This document shows positions 1 to 8,569 of a stretch of 51,368 nucleotides of DNA, piece after piece. How positions within the stretch are numbered: the stretch's first letter is position 1; every line of letters begins with the position of its first letter. The translations under genes and the position numbers were made by a program. The stretch lies in assembly GCF_002894645.1 (NCBI RefSeq), contig NZ_NCQY01000002.1:430038-481405 (forward strand). The letters are read 5' to 3'. Below the pieces are notes generated by a model, which worked only from the letters and a program-made list of their open reading frames with translations, did not search any database and had not been told where the DNA came from. The stretch is from Salinibacter altiplanensis. Its GTDB lineage: Bacteria > Bacteroidota > Rhodothermia > Rhodothermales > Salinibacteraceae.

Positions 1-15
1 GCAGAAGACGGACGG

Positions 16-384
16 CTAGGCCGCAAAACTAGCGCCGCAGCCACACGTCTCGGTCGCATTTGGGTTCTCAAAAGTGAACCCTCGTGCGTCAAGCCCATCA
101 TGGTAGTTGATGACCGTTCCCATGAGATAGAGCCCGTGCCGCTTGTCCATGTAGACGGTAATGCCGTCAAGGTCGAACACTTTGTCTTTTTCCCGCTCTT
201 TGTCAAACCCGAGCACGTAACTCATGCCCGAACAGCCCCCGCCTTTGACGCCCACGCGAAGCCCGTATCCATCCGGAATGTTTTTCTTGTTGATGATCTT
301 CCGGATCTCGCGTGCCGCGTTCGGGCTGATCTGGATGGGTGTATCCTGGGCAGAATCGTTCTCGGGAGCGGCAGTCTTGGGCAT
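16..384 (-). CDS. A-type iron-sulfur carrier (IscA/HesB/ErpA family)
   Basis: This protein is a cytosolic scaffold or carrier that delivers Fe-S clusters to apo-proteins. From the ATG at 384 it is 122 residues, the usual length for the family. The three ligand cysteines are all present: C51 in GGGCSGM and C114/C116 in the C-terminal TCGCGASF. An open frame continues upstream to 498, but those 38 extra residues are Arg-rich and unlike the family, so I take 384 as the start. No other Fe-S assembly genes are visible nearby, so I cannot say whether it works as IscA, SufA or ErpA. The family assignment is secure; the subfamily is not. Confidence 0.93.
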   Translation of the reverse strand: MPKTAAPENDSAQDTPIQISPNAAREIRKIINKKNIPDGYGLRVGVKGGGCSGMSYVLGFDKEREKDKVFDLDGITVYMDKRHGLYLMGTVINYHDGLDARGFTFENPNATETCGCGASFAA

Positions 385-643
385 AGAGGGAAGGGCCGAT
401 AGGTGATTCTGTAGACGCCTCGCGATGGACGTCCGCAAACGGTGGGGGCGTCTCCCTGTTCCGGTCCCTAGGGCCGCGATGGGGCACCACAAGGCCACAG
501 AAGCCCTCTTAGGAAGCCCTCCTAGCGGATGCTGAAGACCTAAATTGACGGATTCGTGAAACGTGATTCGCGGCTACGAACCGTTGGTCCCTGCAGCCAG
601 TCCACTCGAAAGCCCCATGTCCTGCTGACTTTCCTCACCTCCG

Positions 644-1306
644 GTGGCCCTCATCGACATCACATCTCCGACTCCGCGCTCTACGCTCGTGATTGCATTG
701 ATCTCCGTGGTGTTCGCGGGGACCTTTGGATTAGGGGCACGGGGCCAGTCGGCCGGTCCTCTTCCTGACTCCCTGGCCCAGGTCCAATCGGCGCAGTTGA
801 GCGACGCGAAGAACGCGCACCTGTGGCGGGTCGGGGCGTGGGGCGGCGTAAATGCACTCGGAGGATTCGTTCTCGTCTGGGCATCGTCCCGTTCGGCCCA
901 GTCGACGCGGTGGCACTTCGGGGCCATGTCGGTGGGGTGGGGCCTGGTCAACACGGGCATCGCGGCGGGAGGGCTCCTGACGTCCGGGACTCCACCGGTA
1001 GAGGTCGGTCCTCTGTGGGCTGCGGAGCGACAATTCCACGATGTACTGCTATTCAATCTCGGCCTGAACGTCGCGTACTCGGCCGTCGGCGCCACCATGC
1101 TGGGGGCAAGCCACTACGGCGTTGGCAACACAGGCCGGTGGCGCGGCTTTGGCACGTCCCTCATTCTGCAGGGCGCCGGGCTGCTCGTGCTGGACGGCAT
1201 CGCGTTCTGGGCGTCGCGCAGCCGCCTCTCATCGCTCCTCGATGCGGGCGTGCAACTGTCCGTGCACCCTGCGCCGGCGAGGCTGGCCCTCACGCTTCAG
1301 TTCTGA
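644..1306 (+). CDS. Hypothetical small integral membrane protein
   Basis: I do not recognise a function. The 220-residue product starts with a GTG and has a hydrophobic N-terminal segment (about residues 14-34), followed by about three more Gly/Ala-rich hydrophobic stretches (around 65-80, 92-110 and 130-155) and another near 170-190. It is probably an inner-membrane protein with four or five spans. It carries histidine- and tryptophan-containing segments (HLWRVGAWGGVNALGG, RWHFGAMSVGWGLVNTG) that look conserved rather than random. The stop lies only 6 bp from the stop of the convergent S9 peptidase gene. The start is uncertain. Confidence 0.65.
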   Translation: MALIDITSPTPRSTLVIALISVVFAGTFGLGARGQSAGPLPDSLAQVQSAQLSDAKNAHLWRVGAWGGVNALGGFVLVWASSRSAQSTRWHFGAMSVGWGLVNTGIAAGGLLTSGTPPVEVGPLWAAERQFHDVLLFNLGLNVAYSAVGATMLGASHYGVGNTGRWRGFGTSLILQGAGLLVLDGIAFWASRSRLSSLLDAGVQLSVHPAPARLALTLQF

Positions 1307-1322
1307 CACGTTTCAGTTCTGA
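1296..1322. repeat. 11-bp direct repeat across two convergent stop codons
   Basis: TTCAGTTCTGA occurs at 1296-1306 and again at 1312-1322, a 16-bp period. The first copy supplies the TGA of the plus-strand membrane protein gene. The second supplies, on the other strand, the last codons and stop of the S9 peptidase. It looks like a small tandem duplication at the junction. Confidence 0.7.
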
Positions 1323-3733
1323 GTCCGTGCCGGGCCCACGCTCGTCTGGATAAGCTCAAAAATGCGGCGGTACTCATCCGTCCAGCTCGTCGGCTCCACG
1401 AAGCCGTGGCCCTCCACTGGATACATTGCCAGCTCCCAGTCGTCCTTGCCGAGCTCGATGAGGCGCTGCGTGAGCCGGAAGATGTCTTGCGGCTGCACGT
1501 TCGTGTCCACGAGGCCGTGGGGCATGAGCAGTGGGTCCTCCAGGCCCTCCGCGTGGTAGATGGGAGAAGAGCGGGCGTAGGCCAGAGAGTCGGTCTGCGG
1601 GGTATTCAGGATGTTGGACGTGTAGACGTCGTTGTAGTGGGCCCAGTCGGTCACCGAGCGGAGGGCCGCCCCGCCGCCGAAGTGATCCGGCGCAGTAAAG
1701 AGGGCCATGAGCGTCATGAAGCCGCCGTAGGAGCCCCCGTAGATGAAGCGGCGCTCGGCGGGAATGTCGTAGGTCGCGCCTACCCACTCGGCGGCGTCCA
1801 CGTAGTCTTGGAGGTCGCGCCCCCCCATGTGTCGGTAGATGGCCGTGCGCCAGTCGCGCCCGTAGCCGGCCGACCCGCGGTAGTCCACGTCCACGACTGT
1901 GTAGCCGAGGTCTGCGAGCATGTTGTGGAACATATACTCCCGGAAGTACGGCGGGAAGTCCTTGATCACGTTTTGCAGGTAGCCGGCGCCGTGGACGAAG
2001 AAAACGGCCGCGCCGTTCGGGGTGTCGGGCCGGAAGACGTGGGCGGGGACCTCGGCCCCGTCCGACGCCTCGAAGCGCCTAACCTCCGGCATGCGCCAGT
2101 CGTACGCCGCCCACTCGTCGGTGGGAGACTCTGTGATGCGCGTCCGCTCAGAATCGGCCGAGGCGTCCCCCAGGTAGAGGTCAGCGGGTTGGTTGGTCGT
2201 GGAGTAGAGCGTGGCGAGCCGCTCCCCATCGGGACTCAGGGCCGCGTCGTGGGTGCCCGCCATCTGGGTGAGGCGCGTGATGTCTCCTCCCTCGGCGGGC
2301 ATCTGCTCCGCGTGCTGCTGGTGGGGAGAGTGCCGGTTGGTGGTCAAAAACCACGCCGAGCCGTCCCGCGAGAGGCGGGCGTCGAGCACCTCGAAGTTGC
2401 CGCTCGTAAGCTGCGTGGTCGCGCCCGTTTCCACGTTGACGATGTAGAGGTGGCTGTAGCCGGTGGCCTCGCTCTGGAAGTAGAAGTGCTCCCCGTCGGG
2501 CATCCACCCTACGTTTCCGGGCCCGCCGTACGCGCTGATGCCGGGCCCCCCGATCCAGGCCGCGTCGTGCTGACGGTCGAGCACCGTGAGGTCCCCCGTC
2601 TCGGGGTCGAGGCGCGCGATCCATCGGTCCTTGTTGTTGTCCGCCCGCACCACGAGGACACCGTGCTCCCCGTCGTCGCTCCAGTAGGGCCCGTAGCTGT
2701 AAAGGGCCCGCTGGGCCTCGCTGGAATCAAGCTCCACGCCCTGCTCCTGCCGGAACTCCGGCACGTCGTAGGCGCCGGGGAGCTGATGCAGATTGACCTC
2801 AATCGTGGTGTCTCGTGCCAGGTCCTGCACGTGTAGCGCAAAATCGCCGGGCGGAATGCCGACCTTGGGCCGGGCCGGCTGCACGTCGGCGTGGCCTGAC
2901 TGGGTGACGTAATCGATGACCTGTGTGGGATCGGCGGCATCCGGCTGAGACTGCTGCGCGATCGTCACGAACCGCTCGGTCGGGTCCATGCGCAGGTCCC
3001 GCACCTCGGCGTCGCCGGTGTAGTGTGTGGAGGGCGGATCGTCGGCCCTACGGTCCCGCTCCCGCATCTCCTCGGCCCGCTCGTTCTCTTCGTTCTGCTG
3101 CCGGAGCGTTTCGAAGAGCTCCAGCTGCTGCTGCTCAAGGAATTCCTCACGGGGTGTGGGGTCGCTCTCTCGAGGCTCGCGCCCGGACTGCACGTCGGTC
3201 AGCTGCCGAAGCTGTCCGGTACGGAGGTGGACGGCAAACAGGTTGTTGGCCCGCTCGAACAGAATGCGCTCCCCGCCAGGAGCAAACCGCGGATCGCTTT
3301 CGCGAACCGGTGTGTCGGTCAGGCGGGTCTGCTCGTCGCTGGTCCGGTCGTAGAGGTACAGGTCGCCGTCGACGGCATACACTTTTCGGGAGAAGTCGTC
3401 GGTGTAGACGTGCTCGCCGTGATGCCAGCCGTCGAACGTCGGGGGATGTGAGCGCCGCTCTTCAGGGGACACCTTCTGGGGGGCTCCGCCGCCGCGCGAC
3501 ACCTTGTAGAGGGAGTCACTGGGGAAGTCGCCCTCGGGGTTCCAGTCGAAGTAGAGCGCCTTGCCACTCTCGTGCCAGCGGGCATTGGTCGGCCAGTCGC
3601 CGATCCACGTCTCGGGCTCCTGCATGATCTGCTCGACCGTGAGCGCGGAGGTGCGCTCGGCGGGTTGGCCCTGTACGGACAGGGGAGAGAGAAGGACGAG
3701 GAGGGGGACAAGAAAAGCAGTGAAGCGGGACAT
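1313..3733 (-). CDS. Secreted S9-family prolyl oligopeptidase / dipeptidyl peptidase
   Basis: An 806-residue serine peptidase with an N-terminal signal peptide (about residues 1-22, ending near SVQGQ), so it is exported. The middle region has repeated TolB/beta-propeller-like segments with DG and SPDG turns, for example ALSPDGERLATL and WMPDGEHFYF. The C-terminal alpha/beta-hydrolase domain starts near residue 560. The catalytic triad is visible: Ser in GGSYGGF near residue 665, Asp in VDTNVQPQD near 742, and His in EGHGF near 774. The family cleaves peptides, often after proline or in dipeptide steps. The start ATG directly precedes the signal peptide and fits the family length of 700-800. 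It is convergent with the preceding membrane protein gene, and no operon partner is evident. Substrate range cannot be told from the sequence. Confidence 0.95.
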   Translation of the reverse strand: MSRFTAFLVPLLVLLSPLSVQGQPAERTSALTVEQIMQEPETWIGDWPTNARWHESGKALYFDWNPEGDFPSDSLYKVSRGGGAPQKVSPEERRSHPPTFDGWHHGEHVYTDDFSRKVYAVDGDLYLYDRTSDEQTRLTDTPVRESDPRFAPGGERILFERANNLFAVHLRTGQLRQLTDVQSGREPRESDPTPREEFLEQQQLELFETLRQQNEENERAEEMRERDRRADDPPSTHYTGDAEVRDLRMDPTERFVTIAQQSQPDAADPTQVIDYVTQSGHADVQPARPKVGIPPGDFALHVQDLARDTTIEVNLHQLPGAYDVPEFRQEQGVELDSSEAQRALYSYGPYWSDDGEHGVLVVRADNNKDRWIARLDPETGDLTVLDRQHDAAWIGGPGISAYGGPGNVGWMPDGEHFYFQSEATGYSHLYIVNVETGATTQLTSGNFEVLDARLSRDGSAWFLTTNRHSPHQQHAEQMPAEGGDITRLTQMAGTHDAALSPDGERLATLYSTTNQPADLYLGDASADSERTRITESPTDEWAAYDWRMPEVRRFEASDGAEVPAHVFRPDTPNGAAVFFVHGAGYLQNVIKDFPPYFREYMFHNMLADLGYTVVDVDYRGSAGYGRDWRTAIYRHMGGRDLQDYVDAAEWVGATYDIPAERRFIYGGSYGGFMTLMALFTAPDHFGGGAALRSVTDWAHYNDVYTSNILNTPQTDSLAYARSSPIYHAEGLEDPLLMPHGLVDTNVQPQDIFRLTQRLIELGKDDWELAMYPVEGHGFVEPTSWTDEYRRIFELIQTSVGPARTQN

Positions 3734-4207
3734 GCGGGAAAGGAGTGGTACAAAAGCTGAACTGGTTCGAACTTATGGGCTGCGCCACCCAATGTCGATC
3801 CCGTCGGCAGGTCCACTCTTCACCCGGGTGGGGGCCCGCTCCAGAGCTTTGTGTGGAGATGAGCTACGTCAGCGACGGCGCCGCTTGGGCGCTCAAGATC
3901 GAGGTCTCCTTGGACTAGGGCCTTCACCGCCCGGCCCGGCTTCACTGCAGGGGGCCGGACACGAGTCTCATCCAGCACACTGGCCTCGTCCAGCCAGTGG
4001 GCTGATCGACGCCGGGGGACGCGGCGTGTGAGGTGGAAAGGGATGTCTCAGGATCGGCACGGCTCCATCGCGGCTGACTGCGCGCGCTGTCACCACGTCA
4101 GGCCGTCTCATGCTGATGTCCTTGGGGGAACGAATGTCCCAACGGGACAAGTGAGGAGGAAAGGCCAGGAGCATGGGGGGCATTTGTGGGCGCAGGAGAG
4201 GGGTGAG
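3734..4207. other. Intergenic region without a recognisable gene
   Basis: This stretch lies upstream of the S9 peptidase and downstream of the guanine deaminase, both on the minus strand. Short open frames cross it, but their composition (Arg/Pro/Ser rich) matches noise in high-GC DNA. It presumably holds the peptidase promoter. I see no RNA gene or strong hairpin with a U-tract. Confidence 0.5.
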
Positions 4208-4681
4208 TCAGTAGGTCACCCGGTCGTCGTAATTGAGCCAGGCCTCGAAGGGGCGTGTGCCCGTTTCCGGGAGGCGCTGCTCCATCGGAATCTGCCGGTC
4301 GGTGGGCGGCCGCGCCATCTCTTCGTAGATGTGGTGGTCGTCAAAGCCGGCCTCGGCGGCGTCTTCTTGGGTGGCGGCGTAGTAGACCCGATCGAGCCGG
4401 GCCCAGTACGCGGCGCCCAAACACATGGGGCACGGCTCACAGGTGGAATAAAGCGTACAGCCCGTCAGTTCAAAGTCGCCCAGCGCATCGCAGGCCCGCC
4501 GGATGGCCGTCACCTCGGCGTGGGCCGTCGGGTCGTTGAGCGTGGTGACGACGTTTGTCCCCCGCCCGATGACCTCCTGGTCCCGGACGATGAGGGCCGC
4601 GAATGGGCCGCCCTGCCCGGCGGTCACGTTCTGGACCGCCATGTCGACGGCCTCACGCAGAAATGACGTGGGAGAAGGCAT
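4208..4681 (-). CDS. guaD: Guanine deaminase, CDA-fold (GuaD-like)
   Basis: A cytosolic zinc hydrolase of 157 residues that probably converts guanine to xanthine and ammonia in purine salvage. The zinc motif is complete: H54-A-E56 in PTAHAEV and C84/C87 in CEPCPMC, with E56 as proton shuttle. The NDPTAHAEVTAIR segment, the FDDHHIYEEM segment and a C-terminal tyrosine ending DRVTY resemble Bacillus GuaD more than TadA tRNA deaminase or cytidine deaminase. The frame is open upstream to 4744, but the ATG at 4681 gives the usual family length. No other purine genes are adjacent, so the GuaD call rests on sequence alone; a broader nucleoside/nucleobase deaminase remains possible. Confidence 0.88.
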   Translation of the reverse strand: MPSPTSFLREAVDMAVQNVTAGQGGPFAALIVRDQEVIGRGTNVVTTLNDPTAHAEVTAIRRACDALGDFELTGCTLYSTCEPCPMCLGAAYWARLDRVYYAATQEDAAEAGFDDHHIYEEMARPPTDRQIPMEQRLPETGTRPFEAWLNYDDRVTY

Positions 4682-4921
4682 GGCGAAGCCGGGTTGGATG
4701 GAGAAAGGTCGAGCACGAAGGCCGGGAATGCGGGGCCGAGGCACTCAGCCAAAGCGCCTCCATCATTCGGGCGCCACGACGACGGGTTCCGGGGCCAACT
4801 CAACTTAAAGCCCGGGAGCCCGGCCTGGGGCCTTCGTCTGTTTATGGACGGCATTTGCATCCCGCGACGGAGAGCATTTTTTTAGCGGGTCCGTCAGTGC
4901 CTCTACTGTGGCGCTTTTCCC

Positions 4922-6115
4922 ATGGATCCTGCTGCGCCTCCGTCTTTCGCTGCCCGTGCCGACGACCTGCAACAGAGCAACATTCGCTCCGTCACCCGTC
5001 GGGTGAACGAGGTGGATGGCATCAACCTGGGCCAGGGCGTCTGTGACCTCCCGACGCCCGAGCCGATCAAGGCTCGCGCCCACCAGGCCCTCCGCGACGA
5101 CGCGTCGATTTACTCCCACTACGCCGGCATTGAGCCCCTTCGGCGCGCCATTCTTAAGAAAGAGCAGGCCCACAACGAGGTCCCCGCCCCCTCGCCGGAG
5201 GACGTGGTCGTGGGCGTCGGGTCGACCGGCGTGTTCGTCTCGGCGGCGTTCACGCTCTTGGAAGACGGCGACGAAGTGATTCTCTTCGAGCCGTTTTACG
5301 GATACCACCGCAACATTTTGGAGCTTACCGGGGCGACGATCCGGTACGTTCCGCTCGGCGGCCCCGAATCGATGTTCGACCGGGCGGCGATGGAGGCGGC
5401 CGTGACCGAGAACACAAAGGCCGTCGTCGTGAACACGCCCGCTAATCCGAGCGGCAAGGTGTGGACGCGCGAGGAGCTATCCACGCTCGTGGACCTGCTT
5501 CACGATCACGACCTCGTGGCGATTACGGATGAGATCTACGAATACATGCTCGACGACGGGACGGAGCACGTCTCGCTCGCGAGCCTGCCGGACGCCTACG
5601 AGCGCACGATCACCCTCTCGGGCTTTTCCAAGGCATACAACGTGACGGGGTGGCGCCTCGGTTACGGGGTGGCGCCCGCCCCCATCGCCGAAAAGATGGG
5701 ACTGATGAACGACCTGCTCTACATCTGCGCGCCCCGTCCCCTCCAGCACGCGGCCCTGGCGGCGTTCGAGGACCTGGACGACGAGTACGTGGCCCAGCTT
5801 CAGGCGGACTACGCGGAGCGCCGGACGCTCATGTGCGAGACGCTCGAGGCCATCGGGTTCGACGTGCCGTAGCCGGACGGGGCCTACTACGTGCTTGCGG
5901 GATTTGACGAGCTCTCCGACACGCGGGCCGGATTTGCGGACGATGCGGCGGCCTGCGACACCCTCCTCCAAGAGGCCCACATTGGGACCGTCACTGGGGG
6001 GGCCTTTTACCGTCGTCCTGCGGACGGCAAGAGACAACTGCGATTCTGCTTCGCGAAAGAAATGCCGGTCCTGCGGCAGGCGTGTGACCAGCTTCGCGAC
6101 GCATTTGCGGACTGA
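4922..6115 (+). pseudogene. Class I/II aminotransferase interrupted by an in-frame TAG
   Basis: A PLP-dependent aminotransferase of the fold-type I aspartate/kynurenine group. Residues 1-316 include NLGQGVCDLPTP, the Asn of NTPANPSGK, the Asp/Tyr pair in ITDEIYEYM, the PLP lysine in SGFSKAYNVTGWR and the arginine-containing GWRLGYG. Codon 317 (5870-5872) is TAG. Without any shift, the same frame continues as PDGAYYVLAGFDELSD through QLRFCFAKEMPVLRQAC, the small C-terminal domain with the substrate-carboxylate arginine, to TGA at 6113-6115. Read through, the protein is about 397 residues, the normal family length. A truncated product lacks the C-terminal domain and would probably be inactive. 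The likeliest cause is one substitution of a sense codon such as CAG; a sequencing error or amber suppression are alternatives. Confidence 0.88.
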
Positions 6116-6156
6116 GGGGCCAGGATTGCAATCCGCCGCGCACCACGAGTCTTCGG

Positions 6157-6972
6157 TCACGAAGCGTGGTCGGCGAGAGACGCTCGCACGGTGTCCGGGC
6201 CGAGCACGTGCCGCGGTTCGTTGCGAAGGAGGCGCCGTGCCCGCTTCAGGTCGTCGGGCGTGTTGCAGTGGAGGCGCAGGTTGGCCGTCCTCGGAAGGCG
6301 GTGGGCCCGCACGGAGTGCGTCCGGGCCAGCCGATCGAGAAAGCCCCCAAGCGTGTCGGGCGGTCCGCCGTCGTTGAGGTAGGCGGGAACGGCCCTCAGC
6401 CCCTCGGCACTCAGCAGGAGCCAGGAGGGGCAAATGCAGGGGGAGGAGGCGCCGGTCGGGTCGTCGAGCACCTCGGTTACGGTGGCCCCGTCGAGCCGAA
6501 GGACGCTGCTGTGGGCGCGCCGCGCAGGGTCGGGCTCATGGAGCGCGAGGACGTCGTTCGTGGTGCCCTCGTAGGCATTCAAAATCGGGGCGAGCGGGAA
6601 CCGGTACAGGCTATCGCCCCCGCTCACCAGTGCGCCGTCGGGTGAAGCGCCAACTTCGTCCAGCAGGAACTTCAGGTCGCCGACGCTCCCGAGCTGGTCG
6701 TCGGGAGACTCCACGCCATCGTTGTGAAGGTGCAGCTCGATGCCCGCGGCCGCCAAGTCTGCCCGGTGCGCGGCGGCCCACTGGCGGAAAATGGGGGCAT
6801 TCCGATGATTGACGGCGACGTGGATGTCTGTGAGGGCCGACCCGGCGGTGAGTTCGTTCAGAAGGTAGTCGAGAAGCGGGCGGCCCGCCACCTCCACCAG
6901 CGACTTCGGGGTGTCCGTCGTCAAGGGCCGCATCCGGGTGCCGAAACCTGCGCACAGGAGAAAGGCGTGCAT
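6157..6972 (-). CDS. Nucleotidyltransferase (sugar-1-phosphate NTP transferase family)
   Basis: A 271-residue cytosolic protein with the N-terminal signature of the NTP_transferase family: LCAGFGTRMRPLT followed by TPKSLVEVAGRPLLDYLL, which binds the nucleoside triphosphate. A second acidic motif, GGDSLYRF near residue 115, replaces the usual GD metal-binding site. It lacks the left-handed beta-helix of bifunctional GlmU-type enzymes, so it probably forms NDP-sugars or a related activated alcohol such as MurNAc-1-P uridylate (MurU-like). The start at 6972 places the motif at the N-terminus; the longer open frame upstream is noise over the next gene. It lies 35 bp downstream of the Hal2-like phosphatase on the same strand, so co-transcription is likely. 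The sugar is not identifiable. Confidence 0.9.
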   Translation of the reverse strand: MHAFLLCAGFGTRMRPLTTDTPKSLVEVAGRPLLDYLLNELTAGSALTDIHVAVNHRNAPIFRQWAAAHRADLAAAGIELHLHNDGVESPDDQLGSVGDLKFLLDEVGASPDGALVSGGDSLYRFPLAPILNAYEGTTNDVLALHEPDPARRAHSSVLRLDGATVTEVLDDPTGASSPCICPSWLLLSAEGLRAVPAYLNDGGPPDTLGGFLDRLARTHSVRAHRLPRTANLRLHCNTPDDLKRARRLLRNEPRHVLGPDTVRASLADHAS

Positions 6973-7007
6973 GGGCGAAACGAGCGGTGAATCGGAAGAG
7001 AGGGGGC

Positions 7008-8009
7008 TCACGCCTGGGCGGCGTCCAGGGCCGCAATCACTTCGTCGTGGAGGGGTCCATTGGTGGCGACGACGCCCGTGTTTGCCGCCAACAACCGACC
7101 ATGGGTAAAGTCGAGGGGACGGCCGTGCATGTCGGTCACGGTGCCCCCGGCGGCCTCCACGGTCAGCATCCCGGCCGCGTGGTCCCAGATGCGCTCGGTG
7201 TAGTCGGGGCTGTCCGGGCGCGGGAGGCGCAGGTAGATTTCCGCCTCGCCCCGTGCCACGACGGCGTACTTCGCCTGACTGTCGATCCGGATGGAGTCGG
7301 CGGTGATGCCGAGGCGCTCGCCGGCCTTTGCGGCAAGGCTGTGAGAGCTGTGCGACGAGACGAACGACTCGCAGAACCGGCTCTCCGACGGCTCGGTCGT
7401 GTCGCTGGTGTGGATTGGGGTGGGCACCGCGTCGGTGTCCGGCGTGAGCAGGGTCTGCACGGTGCCCTCGCCCCGCACGGCCAACAACGCTTGTCCTCGC
7501 GACTCCGGCGGCTCCGCGTCGAGGGCGTGGGGAAGGTGTGGGCAGCACAGGGCCGCCACCTGAGGCTGGCCGTCGACAATGAGGGCGAGCGCAATGGCGT
7601 ACTGGTCGCCCCGCACGAAGCCTTTGGTGCCGTCGATCGGGTCGAGCGTCCAGAAGCGGTCGCTGTATTCGTCGGCCGTGCCGTGGTCGATCCAGTCGAA
7701 CACCGTTTCGGGGTCGGCCCCAGGGTGGTGGGACTGAACCTCTTCGAGAAGGCGGCTCCGGACGTTTGCATGCGCGTCAGTGCGGAGGGCCGAGCTGTCT
7801 TCCTCACCGATGACGGGATCGTCGGGGAAGGCCGTCTGCAGGGCCTGGCAGATGACGGCCTGGCTGCCAAAGTCCGCCACAGTCACGGGCGTACGGTCGT
7901 CCTTTTCGAGCACGTCCCCCTCGAGGTCGTCCCGGACGGACTGGCACAAGTCGGCGGCGGTCTGGACAGCGTGGAAGGCGACGGTGCGTTCGCGGTCGTA
8001 GTCGGGCAT
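7008..8009 (-). CDS. 3'(2'),5'-bisphosphate nucleotidase, Hal2/CysQ-like (IMPase superfamily)
   Basis: A 333-residue metal-dependent phosphatase. The superfamily motifs are present in order: DRTPVTVADFGSQA near residue 40, GEEDSS near 70, WTLDPIDGTKGFVRGDQYA near 120-138, and WDHAAG near 275 before EAAGGTVTDMHG. The insertion between the first two motifs and the RGDQYA segment are characteristic of Hal2/SAL1-type enzymes, which remove the 3'-phosphate from PAP and PAPS during sulfate assimilation. Known eukaryotic members are inhibited by Na+ and Li+, which makes this gene of interest in a probable halophile. The start at 8009 fits the family. It is transcribed with the nucleotidyltransferase downstream. 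Inositol phosphatase activity cannot be excluded. Confidence 0.9.
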   Translation of the reverse strand: MPDYDRERTVAFHAVQTAADLCQSVRDDLEGDVLEKDDRTPVTVADFGSQAVICQALQTAFPDDPVIGEEDSSALRTDAHANVRSRLLEEVQSHHPGADPETVFDWIDHGTADEYSDRFWTLDPIDGTKGFVRGDQYAIALALIVDGQPQVAALCCPHLPHALDAEPPESRGQALLAVRGEGTVQTLLTPDTDAVPTPIHTSDTTEPSESRFCESFVSSHSSHSLAAKAGERLGITADSIRIDSQAKYAVVARGEAEIYLRLPRPDSPDYTERIWDHAAGMLTVEAAGGTVTDMHGRPLDFTHGRLLAANTGVVATNGPLHDEVIAALDAAQA

Positions 8010-8051
8010 GCGTCGGAAAAGCGGGACGGGTGAGGGAGCGAGGGGCGAGGT

Positions 8052-8522
8052 CTATGAGCGGCCCTCCGTGTCGAGAAGGGCGTCGTAGGGAGGAAGGTCG
8101 TCGAGAAAGGCGTAGCTCTGGTCGTCGAAGTCGATGGCGCAGGCGTAGTGGGTCTGGCCGTTGGTCACCACGAGGTACGGGGCCTGCAGGACGATGTTGT
8201 ACCGGGCGCACTGGTCGAAGGCGTCCTGGGTGAGCGACACGCGCGGGGCCTTGCATTCGACGAGGAGGAGCGGGTCGCCCTGCCGGTCGTGCACGATCAC
8301 GTCGGCGCGGCGCGGCTGGCCCTGGAACTGGAACGCGGCCTCAACGGCGACGAGGCCCGCAGGCACGCCGAGCTCCTGAGTCAGGTACTGCACAAAGTGC
8401 TGACGCACCCACTCCTCGGGCGTCAGGCGGACATACCGGTCCCGGAGCGGGTCGTATATGGTCTGGGCGTCGTCACGCGTCCGGGTCCGAAACTCGTACG
8501 TGGGCAAATTCAGTGCGTCCAC
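8052..8522 (-). CDS. Stand-alone HSDR_N-type restriction-fold protein
   Basis: A 156-residue protein resembling only the N-terminal nuclease-fold domain of type I restriction HsdR subunits. The PD-(D/E)xK core is visible as RRADVIVHD near residue 80 and LLLVECKAP near 95, with a following Gln-containing helix (DQCARYN). There is no helicase domain, and no hsdM or hsdS gene is near. Such small proteins recur in Bacteroidota as a conserved family of unknown role, so a housekeeping function in nucleic acid metabolism is more likely than restriction. The start is a GTG at 8522. It is 42 bp upstream of the Hal2-like gene on the same strand. Family recognition is good; function is unknown. Confidence 0.82.
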   Translation of the reverse strand: MDALNLPTYEFRTRTRDDAQTIYDPLRDRYVRLTPEEWVRQHFVQYLTQELGVPAGLVAVEAAFQFQGQPRRADVIVHDRQGDPLLLVECKAPRVSLTQDAFDQCARYNIVLQAPYLVVTNGQTHYACAIDFDDQSYAFLDDLPPYDALLDTEGRS

Positions 8523-8569
8523 CGCCGGTGTGGGCCGGTTCCAAAGAACGATCGGGAAGACCTGTGTGG

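Noticed and set aside
4208-4681. The deaminase as the tRNA adenosine deaminase TadA
   Set aside because: Segments after the zinc site (FDDHHIYEEM and the C-terminal tyrosine) match guanine deaminase better than TadA.
5891-6115. The downstream half of the split aminotransferase as a separate small gene
   Set aside because: It has no independent start signal, is in the same frame as the upstream part, and encodes only the C-terminal domain.
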